Translations under genes and position numbers: made by a program | In this document: positions 26,812 to 34,967 of the stretch, piece after piece | How the letters are laid out: the number at the start of each line of letters is the position of its first letter | How positions within the stretch are numbered: position 1 is the stretch's first letter | Assembly (NCBI RefSeq): GCF_001667315.1 | Contig: NZ_LZHT01000041.1 | Location: 270,683 to 334,682 of the forward strand | Direction of reading: 5' to 3' | Source: Mycobacterium sp. 852002-10029_SCH5224772 | Lineage (GTDB): Bacteria > Actinomycetota > Actinomycetes > Mycobacteriales > Mycobacteriaceae | DNA: 64,000 nucleotides | The notes under the pieces: generated by a model | Database searches by the model: none | What the model was told of the DNA's origin: nothing | The model's input: only the letters and a program-made list of their open reading frames with translations

Positions 26812-27333
26812 ATGGTCATCAAGAAGCTGGCCGGCATCACCACCCTGGCCGGCGCTGCGATCTCAGTTGCATGCACGGCCCACGCTGAGCCGCCAAAATT
26901 TCCGGATCTGAGCGCAGACGACCCGGTGAACGTCCGCGACTACACGATCGATGTTCCCAACCCCGGTCGGCCACCCCTGCCAACGGTCTATTTCCTCACG
27001 CCTGACGGCATCGTCTGCAACTTCGCGTCTGATCAAGCACAGTGCAGCGGGAATAACCTGCCCGCGGTACCCCCAGCGCCTTCAAATCCCAATGCCGGAA
27101 TCACGGGTGTGAATTGGATCGGAACCACTACCGGACTAAAGCAGACGAATGAGGGCGAACCGTCACGCGTGATTCAAGGACAAGCCGTAAAACCGCTTCC
27201 ACCGGGTCATTCCATCACAGTGAACGGCATCATCTGCGGAGTCGACAACTCAGGCACGACTGCATGCAAAGACCCACAAGGCCGCGGATTCGTGCTGTCA
27301 CCGCATGGCTCCGGTTGGCTGCCTCACGTGTGA
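26812..27333 (+). CDS. small exported protein of unknown function
   Basis: A 173-residue protein with a Sec signal peptide ([20 protein letters not shown], then CTAHA before mature EPPKFPD). Mature cysteines lie in [15 protein letters not shown] and in [17 protein letters not shown], enough for two disulfides. AGGAAG precedes the ATG. The pattern resembles a family of small secreted mycobacterial proteins without assigned function. It lies 35 bases downstream of the DUF4185-like gene on the same strand, so the pair is probably an operon. Confidence 0.72.
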   Translation: MVIKKLAGITTLAGAAISVACTAHAEPPKFPDLSADDPVNVRDYTIDVPNPGRPPLPTVYFLTPDGIVCNFASDQAQCSGNNLPAVPPAPSNPNAGITGVNWIGTTTGLKQTNEGEPSRVIQGQAVKPLPPGHSITVNGIICGVDNSGTTACKDPQGRGFVLSPHGSGWLPHV

Positions 27334-27375
27334 TTGCCGGCGATTGCGATCCGAAAATGCTTGGTAGGGCATAGA

Positions 27376-27849
27376 TTACGAAACCGCGAAGTCACCGACC
27401 ACGGTCATCTTGTTGCCGTCCCGTGCGGTGGCGAAGCCGCCCGCGTTGAATGCGCAATTCAGAATGATCGCCCGATGCGGGGGACTTTGCATCCACATGT
27501 CGAGGGCCTCGCGGGGATTCGCAGCGGATCCGGTGCCCCAGAATACGATTTCGCCCGTGGAGCGGCTCCGATAGCCCGCCTGCGCGATCCGCGCCTGCGG
27601 CGACGAGCCGTCCGAGCCAATGTGTCCACTCACCCCGTTGCGCAGCATGTCGTCGGCGTGCCGCTGGGCCGCTTCGGTCAAACGAGGGTCGTCGCTGATC
27701 GGCCCGCATCCCTGGCGAAGCTGGTTGATGCCGCTGTACACCGCGGTCCCCGGATCGTCCGCGCGCGCAACGAACCCATCTGCACCGGAAACAGTGATGA
27801 AGGCAGTGCAGATCGAGAAGACTGCGAAGAACGCAACTTTCCTCGTCAT
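27376..27849 (-). CDS. secreted CAP (SCP/PR1) domain protein
   Basis: A 157-residue protein starting MTRKVAFFAVFSICTAFITV with a signal peptide ending near FVARADD. The CAP domain shows INQLRQGCG, LTEAAQRHADDMLRNGVSGH, the GEIVFWGTG motif and MWMQSPPHRAIILNC, matching the cysteine-rich secretory protein signature. Bacterial CAP proteins are extracytoplasmic and mostly of unknown activity. A longer frame to 27912 exists but would hide the signal sequence. Confidence 0.84.
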   Translation of the reverse strand: MTRKVAFFAVFSICTAFITVSGADGFVARADDPGTAVYSGINQLRQGCGPISDDPRLTEAAQRHADDMLRNGVSGHIGSDGSSPQARIAQAGYRSRSTGEIVFWGTGSAANPREALDMWMQSPPHRAIILNCAFNAGGFATARDGNKMTVVGDFAVS

Positions 27850-27980
27850 GTTTGCCTCGTACCGCATACTTGGCTTATCTGTTTTCGATAACGAAATGTT
27901 ACCCATTTGCAACCATCGAAGGTCGCGAATCCCGAATCCGTTCGGGTGCTGCCGGTGGCGAGGTTAGGCCAAAGCCCCTG

Positions 27981-28985
27981 CTAGTGGCCCGCGTTGCGGG
28001 CCAGATCGACGGCGTACTGATTCACGAAGTTGCCCGCCGGGGGATCACCCTTGCCGCACGTTCCGTCGGATTCGCCCGGACGTTTGATCCACAAGTAAGC
28101 GTCGGCGTGCGCGCCCGCGGTAGCGGCGGTGGGCGGGGTGCCCAACGCTCGGCCGCTGGGATTACACCAGTTGAGCCCGGAGTCGGGCGCCGGCCCGGCA
28201 CCGTTGCGCGACGTGTCGATCACGTAATGCGAACCGTTGGTGAGCCCGGAAATCGCCTCGCCGTAACCGATTTCGTCCTCGGTGGTGAAAAAGTTCGCGG
28301 TGTTGACGCTGAAGCCCCGCGCGTGGCCGACACCGGCCTGGTTGAGCCTGGCAGCCATGTCCTCAGCGCTGTGCCAGCGCAAGTGACCGGCGTCGACGTA
28401 TACGGCCGCGTTCGGATCCTTTGTCAGCGTGTCGACGGCGTAGTGAATCAGGTCGAACCGTTCTTGGCGCTGATCACCCGACAGGCAGTCGGCCATGGCG
28501 AGCGCATCGGGTTCGACGATGATCGCCACCCGCGAGGCGCCCACACCGCCGGCGATGCCATCGATCCAGCTTCGGTAGTCGGCGCCCGACCCCATGCCGC
28601 CCGCAGCGAAGCTGCCACAGTCGCGATGCGGGATTCCATAAATGGTGAGAACGGGGATGGCGCCGGCGGCGGCCGCGTCGCCGACGTACTTCCCGACCGT
28701 TCCTGCGGAGCCGCCCGGGACGATCCAGTAGGCCTGCGGCGTATTGGCGATCGCGGTCAACTCGGCACTCGGCGGATCGGCGCTGCTCGCGGCACGCATG
28801 GCCGCCGACGTGGGGTTGACGTAGAACGGGGCCCCGTCCAACGGGTTGCCGTCGGCGGCCAAACGCACCGTCGGGGCGGGACGGACCTGCACCGGGTCGG
28901 CAAGTTGACCGATGCCGGCAACGGCCGCGACCGTGAACAAGGGGGCGACCCAGCGCGCGACGGCGCCGGTAGCTGAGAACGTCAC
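27981..28985 (-). CDS. celA1: GH6 cellulase (CelA1-like endoglucanase)
   Basis: A 334-residue glycoside hydrolase family 6 enzyme. The catalytic acid lies in VAIIVEPDALAMADC, and further signatures are VIDTSRNGAGPAPDSGLNWC and AYLWIKRPGESDGTCGKGDP. N-terminal residues 1-35 form a signal or anchor segment. GH6 endoglucanases cleave beta-1,4-glucan; the M. tuberculosis homologue is CelA1 (Rv0062). No carbohydrate-binding module is present. It lies 4 kb from the GH5-like gene and next to a small proline-rich exported protein. The GTG at 28985 is the likely start. Confidence 0.88.
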   Translation of the reverse strand: MTFSATGAVARWVAPLFTVAAVAGIGQLADPVQVRPAPTVRLAADGNPLDGAPFYVNPTSAAMRAASSADPPSAELTAIANTPQAYWIVPGGSAGTVGKYVGDAAAAGAIPVLTIYGIPHRDCGSFAAGGMGSGADYRSWIDGIAGGVGASRVAIIVEPDALAMADCLSGDQRQERFDLIHYAVDTLTKDPNAAVYVDAGHLRWHSAEDMAARLNQAGVGHARGFSVNTANFFTTEDEIGYGEAISGLTNGSHYVIDTSRNGAGPAPDSGLNWCNPSGRALGTPPTAATAGAHADAYLWIKRPGESDGTCGKGDPPAGNFVNQYAVDLARNAGH

Positions 28986-29041
28986 CCCAGGAAAATTAGT
29001 GGTTCGCAGCCATTCAGCGCCAATCGGCGGGGACGGCGGTC

Positions 29042-29299
29042 CTACCCGCAGTAGCCAGAGGGCGGCAACGGGGCGTCACGCGGAACCACCGTTTGATTAC
29101 AGAGGCCTGATTCTGAGTGCGGGTTTTGGGGTGCGGTTGGGTTTGGCTGGGGGGTGTTTGGCGGCACGGGGTCTGCGTTGGCTACGGCCGCGGTCAGCCC
29201 CATACCAGCCAGCCCCAACCCGGCGGCGAGAACGGTTCTGGCGGCCAATTTCGTCAGTTTGAGCGCAGCGCTGCGGTCGAGGCGATCGGTGGTGGTCAT
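29042..29299 (-). CDS. small proline-rich exported protein
   Basis: An 85-residue protein with a signal peptide (KLAARTVLAAGLGLAGMG, then LTAAVANADP). The short mature part is rich in Pro/Asn (PVPPNTPQPNPTAPQNP) and has two cysteines. Function unknown. It begins 6 bases after the end of the upstream same-strand gene 29305-29976, so co-transcription is likely. Confidence 0.62.
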   Translation of the reverse strand: MTTTDRLDRSAALKLTKLAARTVLAAGLGLAGMGLTAAVANADPVPPNTPQPNPTAPQNPHSESGLCNQTVVPRDAPLPPSGYCG

Positions 29300-29304
29300 G
29301 AGGT

Positions 29305-29976
29305 TCAGTACTCGAGCCCATATCCGCCGCGCAAGTCCTTGTGCGCGGCCTCCAGGGTGCGGTCACATATGTCCACGAGTGCGTCGAGGTCGAGACCCGA
29401 TTCCCTGCCCAACCTGTCCAGAAACACCGTCTCCTGCTTCCTCAACTCGGACCACTTGAGTTCCCCCTCGTAGTACACGGTGGCGTCCTCCATTGGGGCA
29501 GCGCAGGCCGTAGTCTGCGCCAATTGCCGCTTGCACGAATCCAATTGGGTCAGTGAGTAGCCGTGCTCGCGGAACTGACGATCCCATTCGGCGAGTAGCA
29601 GGTTTACCAGGTCGCGCACCAGTGGTGCGGCGTAGACCAACAGCTCGGCTACCCCGTCGTCGAGGCCCAGACGCATGCGGAAGTCATAGAGCTCTCGGAT
29701 GGCCTCGGCGCGCCGCTGGTTGGCGATCTCCTCGGCGGTGCCAGTGCCCTCGTATTGGGCCGCGCGTTTGACGTACATCGTTGCGGAGATCAGCGATTTC
29801 AACACGGCCTTCTTGTCCTCGGCCGCCCGCTTCTCGAAGTCGAGCACTCGTTCGTGGCGCCGGTCTTCCGCCTTGTTCTTGGCGTCGATGCGCTTCGTCC
29901 AGATCGCGACGGTGGCGCTCGAAATCACGGACGCAAGAGGGACGAGCGCAGTGGCGACTAACGTCATCCAGTTCAT
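29305..29976 (-). CDS. membrane-anchored coiled-coil protein
   Basis: A 223-residue protein with one N-terminal transmembrane helix (LVATALVPLASVISSATVAI) followed by a charged coiled coil (KRIDAKNKAEDRRHERVLDF, EKRAAEDKKAVLK) and a helical C-terminal domain. Function is unknown. Its architecture (short N-terminal anchor, basic region, helical cytosolic domain) is the same as that of the two paralogues inside the neighbouring element at 33190 and 34335. It lies just outside the left attachment repeat (30077), so it may come from an older insertion at the same site. Confidence 0.65.
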   Translation of the reverse strand: MNWMTLVATALVPLASVISSATVAIWTKRIDAKNKAEDRRHERVLDFEKRAAEDKKAVLKSLISATMYVKRAAQYEGTGTAEEIANQRRAEAIRELYDFRMRLGLDDGVAELLVYAAPLVRDLVNLLLAEWDRQFREHGYSLTQLDSCKRQLAQTTACAAPMEDATVYYEGELKWSELRKQETVFLDRLGRESGLDLDALVDICDRTLEAAHKDLRGGYGLEY

Positions 29977-30076
29977 TCGTCGACCCTAAGCTCACGATTG
30001 CCGCTCCGCACGAGAACCGACGACGAGCGTCCCTCGGATCGGGGTGGGAATACCTCGGCAAAAACTGTTGGAGCTT

Positions 30077-30103
30077 TGGCGGTGGCGGAGGGATTTGAAC
30101 CCT
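30077..30103. repeat. left attachment site (direct repeat copy 1)
   Basis: This 27-bp copy is identical to 45423-45449. It reproduces the 3' 27 bases of the tRNA-Ser gene (minus strand), and homology stops abruptly after 30103 (A instead of the tRNA's C). It marks the end of the element distal to the integrase. Confidence 0.92.
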
Positions 30104-30193
30104 ATTCATCCCCCACGTCATCGTCCCGAAATGGCTTCTAGCAGCATAAACACATACCTGTTGTTCACGCGAAATGCATCTGAATAGCCGGTA

Positions 30194-30214
30194 ACTGTGG
30201 GCACGATGTGGGCA
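30194..30214 (+). promoter_or_regulatory. candidate integrase arm-type sites, left end
   Basis: ACTGTGGGCA and TGTGGGCA occur as a direct pair separated by three bases. The same pair with the same spacing occurs at 45331-45351 near the right end. The 243-bp region 30104-30346 is otherwise without genes. Confidence 0.6.
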
Positions 30215-30346
30215 CGGGGAGGTTCTCGGCTGGCCCGAGCGGCGCACTGCGACGCAATGCCGCGACGTGGCCGCGCCCGGCCTCGGATCTCGCTGGCGCA
30301 ACCGGGGCCGGCAAGGCCGCATCAGATCTATGACACACAGAGCCTG

Positions 30347-31663
30347 CTATGACGAGAAGGTGCGCGGAGCCTCCGACTCGTTGTGGTTGCGTAGTCCAGT
30401 CACAATCTCGAACCTCGCTACGGAATCACCGACTACCAGCGGTCCGGTCAGTTCGGAAGTTACGCTCATCGCCTTCGATGTGAAACCGATCATCCGAATA
30501 GCTTGAAGCCCACGCAGTTTCGGAGCGTCGCAACTACCGGCGATGGTTCTCAGCATGTAGTCCGTCGTGTCCTCCTCTGGCGGTGTGGACGGTGACTCGA
30601 CGGTCGTTGATCCCTCGGGCAACGAACCGTCTTCTCGGCTCATTTCCGACGCGTCGGATGCGAAAAGGGTGGCATCGGTGAGCAGCGGGTCGGCTAACAT
30701 CGCCCATCCGTGTCTGTAGAGGAAACTGCGCCGAGCGCGCACGCCGAGATGCTTCTCGTTGAACGCTCTGATGTAGTCCCACAACTTTCCCAACGCTTCG
30801 ATCAGCTCTGCCCTTCGTGCTTGATCCTGCGGCAAAAGGTATCCCCGGCCACGGTCCGGCTTCGCGTGCATCAGCCCCGACCGCTGCGCCTGGTACATGT
30901 TCTTGTAGATCCACTTTCGATGGTTCGTCACATTCGAGGGCGTCAGGGACGCAAGCGAAGCCAGTTCGTGCGCCTCGCTCAGCGCATCCATGAACCATTG
31001 CCGTTCGCTCTCCCATCTCTTCGGTGGTGGACCGCCGCGCCGCAGTACCTTCCACTTCCACCATTGCCAGGACCGTCGCGACTCGATCTGACGCGGCGGG
31101 CGTATATCACTCAGTAGGCACTCGAACGCCAGAAACAGGTTCCGATACGAGTCATACAGATCATCAGATGTTCGGCTTATTCGCATAAACCTGAACGCAT
31201 CGTGGACCATTGGAGTTGGCGGTGGTGGCGAAGGAACCACGTTGCCGTCCGCATCCGTTACCGTCACGATCGGGTCGTTAACGCCTGCCCGCATCGTGTG
31301 GATGAACTTGGATCGCATGACAGTTCCGTCGCGGCCGGACCACCAAACGATGCAGTCGTCGAGTGCGTCACGGATCGCGCAGTGGGCCGCAGCCGTGGCC
31401 GATAGATAGTCCAAGCCTCGGTTGGCAGCACTCAAAGCCTCGTTAAACGCTGCTTCGAAGGTAGTCGCTGTCGATGGGCCGCAAGTCACGACGGCCTTGG
31501 TGCCTTCGACCACGCTCGTGACCCAACCGTCTAGCGATACCGACACCGACCGCCGGGGTGCCTCACGCAGCACAAAAACGGCACCGTTCCGCCACGTATC
31601 GCCCGAATCCTGCAGTGGGACGCCCGCATATTCACCTACCGGCACCCCGCAAGTATCCGTCAC
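30347..31663 (-). CDS. hypothetical protein with HEPN-like Rx4H motif
   Basis: A 438-residue protein, probably cytosolic. The N-terminal half is not recognised. From about residue 150 it is helical: FMRISRTSDDLYDSYRNLFL then AFECLLSD, and later HRKWIYKNMYQAQRSGLMHA. The latter contains Arg261-x4-His266, in the setting (aromatic-x3-R-x4-H-hydrophilic) typical of HEPN ribonuclease domains such as those in ApeA-like abortive-infection proteins. It starts at GTG 31663 with GGGAAGGA upstream. It is the outermost gene at the left end of the element, transcribed toward attL, a usual position for cargo. An RNase/abortive-infection role is an inference from one motif and context. Confidence 0.55.
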   Translation of the reverse strand: MTDTCGVPVGEYAGVPLQDSGDTWRNGAVFVLREAPRRSVSVSLDGWVTSVVEGTKAVVTCGPSTATTFEAAFNEALSAANRGLDYLSATAAAHCAIRDALDDCIVWWSGRDGTVMRSKFIHTMRAGVNDPIVTVTDADGNVVPSPPPPTPMVHDAFRFMRISRTSDDLYDSYRNLFLAFECLLSDIRPPRQIESRRSWQWWKWKVLRRGGPPPKRWESERQWFMDALSEAHELASLASLTPSNVTNHRKWIYKNMYQAQRSGLMHAKPDRGRGYLLPQDQARRAELIEALGKLWDYIRAFNEKHLGVRARRSFLYRHGWAMLADPLLTDATLFASDASEMSREDGSLPEGSTTVESPSTPPEEDTTDYMLRTIAGSCDAPKLRGLQAIRMIGFTSKAMSVTSELTGPLVVGDSVARFEIVTGLRNHNESEAPRTFSS

Positions 31664-31790
31664 GTCCTTCCCCAGGAGCGCGAACCGCGCATCAGGTACA
31701 GCATTCGTGGCACGGTCGCGGCGTGATCGGTCGGGGGTGGCATTGGCGCCTCTCCAGGCATATGCGTAATTCCGACCACTTGCGCTGATT

Positions 31791-31818
31791 GCGACATATG
31801 TGCGACTTATGTTGCGAC
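31791..31818. repeat. three GCGAC repeats at 11-12 bp spacing
   Basis: GCGAC recurs at 31791, 31802 and 31814, twice followed by the TATG-containing spacers ATATG and TTATG. They sit 40-65 bases upstream of the 31857 start in an AT-rich stretch. The one-helical-turn spacing suggests a protein binding array or operator in the promoter of the rightward cargo genes. Confidence 0.4.
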
Positions 31819-31856
31819 ACTTGGTAATTCAATATATCTGCGGCTAGCTTCGGTGT

Positions 31857-32201
31857 ATGGCATCCCCTATCAGCAACCCACCCGCCAACTCTGAATCTGC
31901 CGCGCTCGACCTCATCGTCAACGCCGCGGAAGCCGCTACGGGCAGCACCGCGTTCCGCGCCTTGTTGCAAGACCTCGCCGGTCTACTCCACGCCGAAGGC
32001 GCTCTCGCCGGCCTCAAGTGGCGCGCCGCTCGACTGGTCGCCAGCACGGTGTCATTCGACGTCTGCACTGAGGCGGATCCCGTCGGGTCGCTGCGCCGTC
32101 GTGCTGCCTCGGTGCGCGCTGGCCGCGGTCCCTGTTGTGCCGACCCGGCCGGCGTCGCCCAGGCGCTCGACCTCGCTGCGACCGTGCTGGGCATGATGTG
32201 A
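31857..32201 (+). CDS. hypothetical protein
   Basis: A 114-residue protein, Ala/Leu-rich and mainly helical (ESAALDLIVNAAEAATGSTA, FRALLQDLAGLLHAEGALAG), with three cysteines in the second half and a basic patch (GSLRRRAASVRAGRGPCC). I do not recognise it. Codon use fits coding in this frame, although the opposite strand is also open. Its TGA overlaps a GTG that opens a further short frame (32198), and the serine protease gene follows, so it may start a cargo operon. Confidence 0.5.
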   Translation: MASPISNPPANSESAALDLIVNAAEAATGSTAFRALLQDLAGLLHAEGALAGLKWRAARLVASTVSFDVCTEADPVGSLRRRAASVRAGRGPCCADPAGVAQALDLAATVLGMM

Positions 32202-32323
32202 GCGGGCCCGCGCGGCGACCGCTCCCGCCGGCATGGGCCGGCCTGATCGGCGCGTACCTCGCCGCCGAAGCCGGCGCTGGCCGGTCACTAGCGATCCTCT
32301 CAAGAGGCGGCATTGCTCGATAG
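32198..32323 (+). CDS. small hypothetical protein, 41 aa
   Basis: A GTG overlapping the stop of the previous gene (GTGA at 32198-32201) opens 41 codons, including PPAWAGLIGAYLAAEAGAGR. This is a short amphipathic, weakly hydrophobic segment. It ends 9 bases before the GTG of the protease gene, consistent with tight operon packing. Evidence is limited to position and coupling. Confidence 0.35.
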   Translation: MSGPARRPLPPAWAGLIGAYLAAEAGAGRSLAILSRGGIAR

Positions 32324-32332
32324 CCTAGTGCC

Positions 32333-33070
32333 GTGACGGACGGCGACTTTCACTCTTTGAATCCGCGAGACGTTGTCGTGCCGATCTTCGCGGCGCAACC
32401 AAACGGGCGAGCGGGGCCGTTCCTCGGCACGGGCGCTGTCGTCGGCGATGGCTCAATACTCCTCACCGCGAACCATGTCATATCTGCATGGGAAGGCTCG
32501 CTCGGCATCCTGCCAATGAGCGATCTGTCCCGTCCGCCGTACCCGATCGCGTTGATTGACCGCGAGCCGCAGCACGACTTAGCGCTCCTGCGCATCACCG
32601 AGTACCGACCGCCGCGTCCTTTGAAGCTGGAATTCGACAGGTCGGCCCTCCGGGAGAACACCAACCTGATGACCTACGAGTACGGCACCACGCGCCGCGA
32701 GGGCAACAGGATCATGCTCAATCCCGCGACAAGGATGGGGCACATGACGCGTCGGCTCGGTCGCGGCGATGGCCTGGAACAGATCGGGGTCGAAGAGGCG
32801 ATAGAGCTGTCATTTCCCGCGTTGCGCGGGGCGAGCGGCGCACCCGTGATGATCAACGAGCCGACGATGTACTCATTGCTGGGCAAGGAATCGCTCGGCG
32901 TGGTGGCAGTCGTCATCGCCAACGCCGCATACCACCTGGCGCCGGCGCAGATAGAGGAAGTGATTAACGCCGATAACACTTCGTACGGCGAAACGCGCTT
33001 CATGCTGCCGCAGGGCCTTGCGGTGAGCGTCGACCACATTCGCGATAAGTACGAGCTCGCATTGAGCTAG
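32333..33070 (+). CDS. trypsin-like serine protease
   Basis: A 245-residue S1-type protease fold with a complete visible triad. His48 is in LLTANHVI (Asn replaces the common Ala before the His), Asp82 in EPQHDLALLRI and Ser168 in LRGASGAPVM (GxSGxP). There is no signal peptide or membrane segment, so it acts in the cytoplasm, unlike HtrA proteases, and it has no PDZ domain. Cytosolic trypsin-like proteases are common in bacterial conflict systems. It sits in the element between small genes and a membrane-anchored protein, making a defence or signalling role plausible but unproven. Start: GTG 32333. Confidence 0.75.
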   Translation: MTDGDFHSLNPRDVVVPIFAAQPNGRAGPFLGTGAVVGDGSILLTANHVISAWEGSLGILPMSDLSRPPYPIALIDREPQHDLALLRITEYRPPRPLKLEFDRSALRENTNLMTYEYGTTRREGNRIMLNPATRMGHMTRRLGRGDGLEQIGVEEAIELSFPALRGASGAPVMINEPTMYSLLGKESLGVVAVVIANAAYHLAPAQIEEVINADNTSYGETRFMLPQGLAVSVDHIRDKYELALS

Positions 33071-33189
33071 GCTCGGCCGCCGAACACGGGATCCGCGGCG
33101 ATCTGTGCGACGCAGTTACGGCACTGCGCCGGAGTGACACGCTGTGGCGATTGTCGAGAGCCGGCCGGACTCGCGGTTATCTTCGGCGC

Positions 33190-34281
33190 ATGACGACGTT
33201 CGCCGAATGGCTCAGGACCATTCCCGCGGGCATCTGGGGCGCCCTCGCCGGCGCAGTGACAGCGCGCCTGCTGACGTGGCTCGCGGAGCGCAGACGCAAC
33301 CGCGACGCGTATCGGGCGCCGCAACGGGAGACGATCGGCGCGATCATTGCCGCGGCCAACGACATGAAGGTCAGCTTGTCCGATGCGCTCGAACACATGG
33401 GACTCACCGGCCGGAAGACAACCGACGACGCCGCCGTCGCGAGCCTAAACACCTTCTTGCGCCGTCTGCTGGCACTCGATGAGCAGTTCTCGATCGGACG
33501 GTTGACGGTGGTCGACGGACCATGCCGGGACAAGATGATGACCGCCTACGTTCGTTTCTCCGAGCTGCGGAAGCTCGCGAACGATCCGGCGGTCGCGACG
33601 CCGGCCGGCTTCGGCGAGTTCGTGCGGCAGATGAACGACACGTCCAACGCACTCGACACCCTGCTCGCCGAGCTGGTCGACCTCGCCGAACGGCGTTTGT
33701 CGCCAGCGCGGCCGCTGCTGTCGCGCCGGCCAAAAGTCAAGGTGGCGAGCAACAAAGCGCGATCGCAGCCGAAGAAGCGGCGCGTGAGCCTGCGGAAGCC
33801 AGCCGAGCCGACGCAGCTCGATGCAGCGCTACCGCACGCGGATGCACCGACGCCGGCCGCGGGAGCAGCACCGGACGCCCGCGAAGGCGAGACTCCGGCC
33901 CAAAATGCGGCGGAGCTTCGCGACGCTGAGCGGCAGCCGGCCCCGCACACGCCACAGATCGACGAGCGCGAAGTCGAAGTCGTCGGAGAGCCAGACGCGC
34001 GGGCACGGATCCGGACCGAGCTGATCAAGGGCGAGCAGCTGACACTGCAGCACGTCGGCCGGCTGGTCACCGAAGGACGAGACGGCTACAACATCATGGG
34101 ACGGATCCTCGACCTGACGCCGGTCATCACGGACACGGCCGGATCATGGCTCGTCACCGTTCACTGGGCGGCGCTTCCTGGGCAACGGCCGCGCGTCGAC
34201 CGCCGGCGGATCCGCTTCAGCGATGACGTTGAGCTGGTCGAGATCATCGAGGACGACGACACTGAGCCGGAAGCCGAGTAG
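33190..34281 (+). CDS. membrane-anchored cargo protein A (paralogue of 34335)
   Basis: A 363-residue protein starting MTTFAEWLRTIPAGIWGALA. One N-terminal transmembrane helix (about 9-28) is followed by RRRNRDAYRAPQRETIGAII and a helical domain with FSIGRLTVVDGPCRDKM. Then comes a disordered Ala/Pro/Glu/Lys-rich linker (about 185-275) and a beta-rich C-terminal domain (YNIMGRILDLTPVITDTAGS, acidic tail). The first 190 residues match the protein encoded at 34335-34967, including DAYRAPQR and LTVVD-x2-C. Function is unknown. The paralogous pair is convergent and separated by 53 bases. Confidence 0.7.
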   Translation: MTTFAEWLRTIPAGIWGALAGAVTARLLTWLAERRRNRDAYRAPQRETIGAIIAAANDMKVSLSDALEHMGLTGRKTTDDAAVASLNTFLRRLLALDEQFSIGRLTVVDGPCRDKMMTAYVRFSELRKLANDPAVATPAGFGEFVRQMNDTSNALDTLLAELVDLAERRLSPARPLLSRRPKVKVASNKARSQPKKRRVSLRKPAEPTQLDAALPHADAPTPAAGAAPDAREGETPAQNAAELRDAERQPAPHTPQIDEREVEVVGEPDARARIRTELIKGEQLTLQHVGRLVTEGRDGYNIMGRILDLTPVITDTAGSWLVTVHWAALPGQRPRVDRRRIRFSDDVELVEIIEDDDTEPEAE

Positions 34282-34334
34282 GGACCGGGGTCGACGCCGA
34301 CGAGATACGGCCGCGACGATGGCTGCGAGCGTGC

Positions 34335-34967
34335 TTACTCGTCTGGTCCGCCGTCGGGGGTCTGAACATCTCCGTGGCGTAAGTACTCGGCCAGCTGACG
34401 TTGTGCGTTGCGACGCTGGCGACGACTGCGACGAGACTCCGCAGGAGTGACACGTTCGTTGGCTGTCTTCACCAGTACGGACACGGCTGCGCGCAGCTGG
34501 TCGGCGCGCTCCCCGATCCGAGCGACGAACTGCTCCGCGGCGTCGGCGGTCGAAATCTCTCCGCCGTTCGGCCCTTCGTCGAACCGAGAGAATGCGGCAG
34601 CCACGACGACCATTTCCTGCCAGCAGCGCACGTCGACCACGGTTAGGGAGCCGACCTCTAACGCGCGGCGCATTTCCAACAAGGCTGCCGCGTAAGCACT
34701 TTCAGTCTCACGTATCTGGGCGCTGATCGCCGGCAGGTTGTCCGCGCGGTCCTGTCGAATCTCTTCGATCAGGTCCGTCAGCACGCGACGCCAGTTGAGG
34801 ACGCGCAGTTGAAGCTCGTGGGCCGCGGCGAGTATGTCGCCGATCGCCTGCCGTTGCGGGGCTCGGTATGCGTCTTGCATCCGCTTGTGCTCGCGCCACC
34901 AGGTGAACGCGTAGGTGAGCGAGCTGCCGACAGCGCCGCTGACGAACAGTTGCCAGAAGGGGGTCAT
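34335..34967 (-). CDS. membrane-anchored cargo protein B (paralogue of 33190)
   Basis: A 210-residue protein: transmembrane helix at 3-22 (PFWQLFVSGAVGSSLTYAFT), then REHKRMQDAYRAPQRQAIGD, ILAAAHEL, a helical domain with LEVGSLTVVDVRCWQEM, and a basic C-terminus (SRRSRRQRRNAQRQ). It equals the N-terminal 190 residues of the 33190 protein without the long linker and C-terminal domain. The start at ATG 34967 overlaps the stop of the small gene 34964-35152 (ATGA). Function unknown. Confidence 0.7.
   Translation of the reverse strand: MTPFWQLFVSGAVGSSLTYAFTWWREHKRMQDAYRAPQRQAIGDILAAAHELQLRVLNWRRVLTDLIEEIRQDRADNLPAISAQIRETESAYAAALLEMRRALEVGSLTVVDVRCWQEMVVVAAAFSRFDEGPNGGEISTADAAEQFVARIGERADQLRAAVSVLVKTANERVTPAESRRSRRQRRNAQRQLAEYLRHGDVQTPDGGPDE

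Noticed and set aside
31844..32194. Minus-strand open frame opposite 31857-32201
   Set aside because: The plus frame has the better codon pattern and 4-base coupling to the next frame; the minus frame is Ser/Arg/Ala-rich as expected of an antisense shadow.
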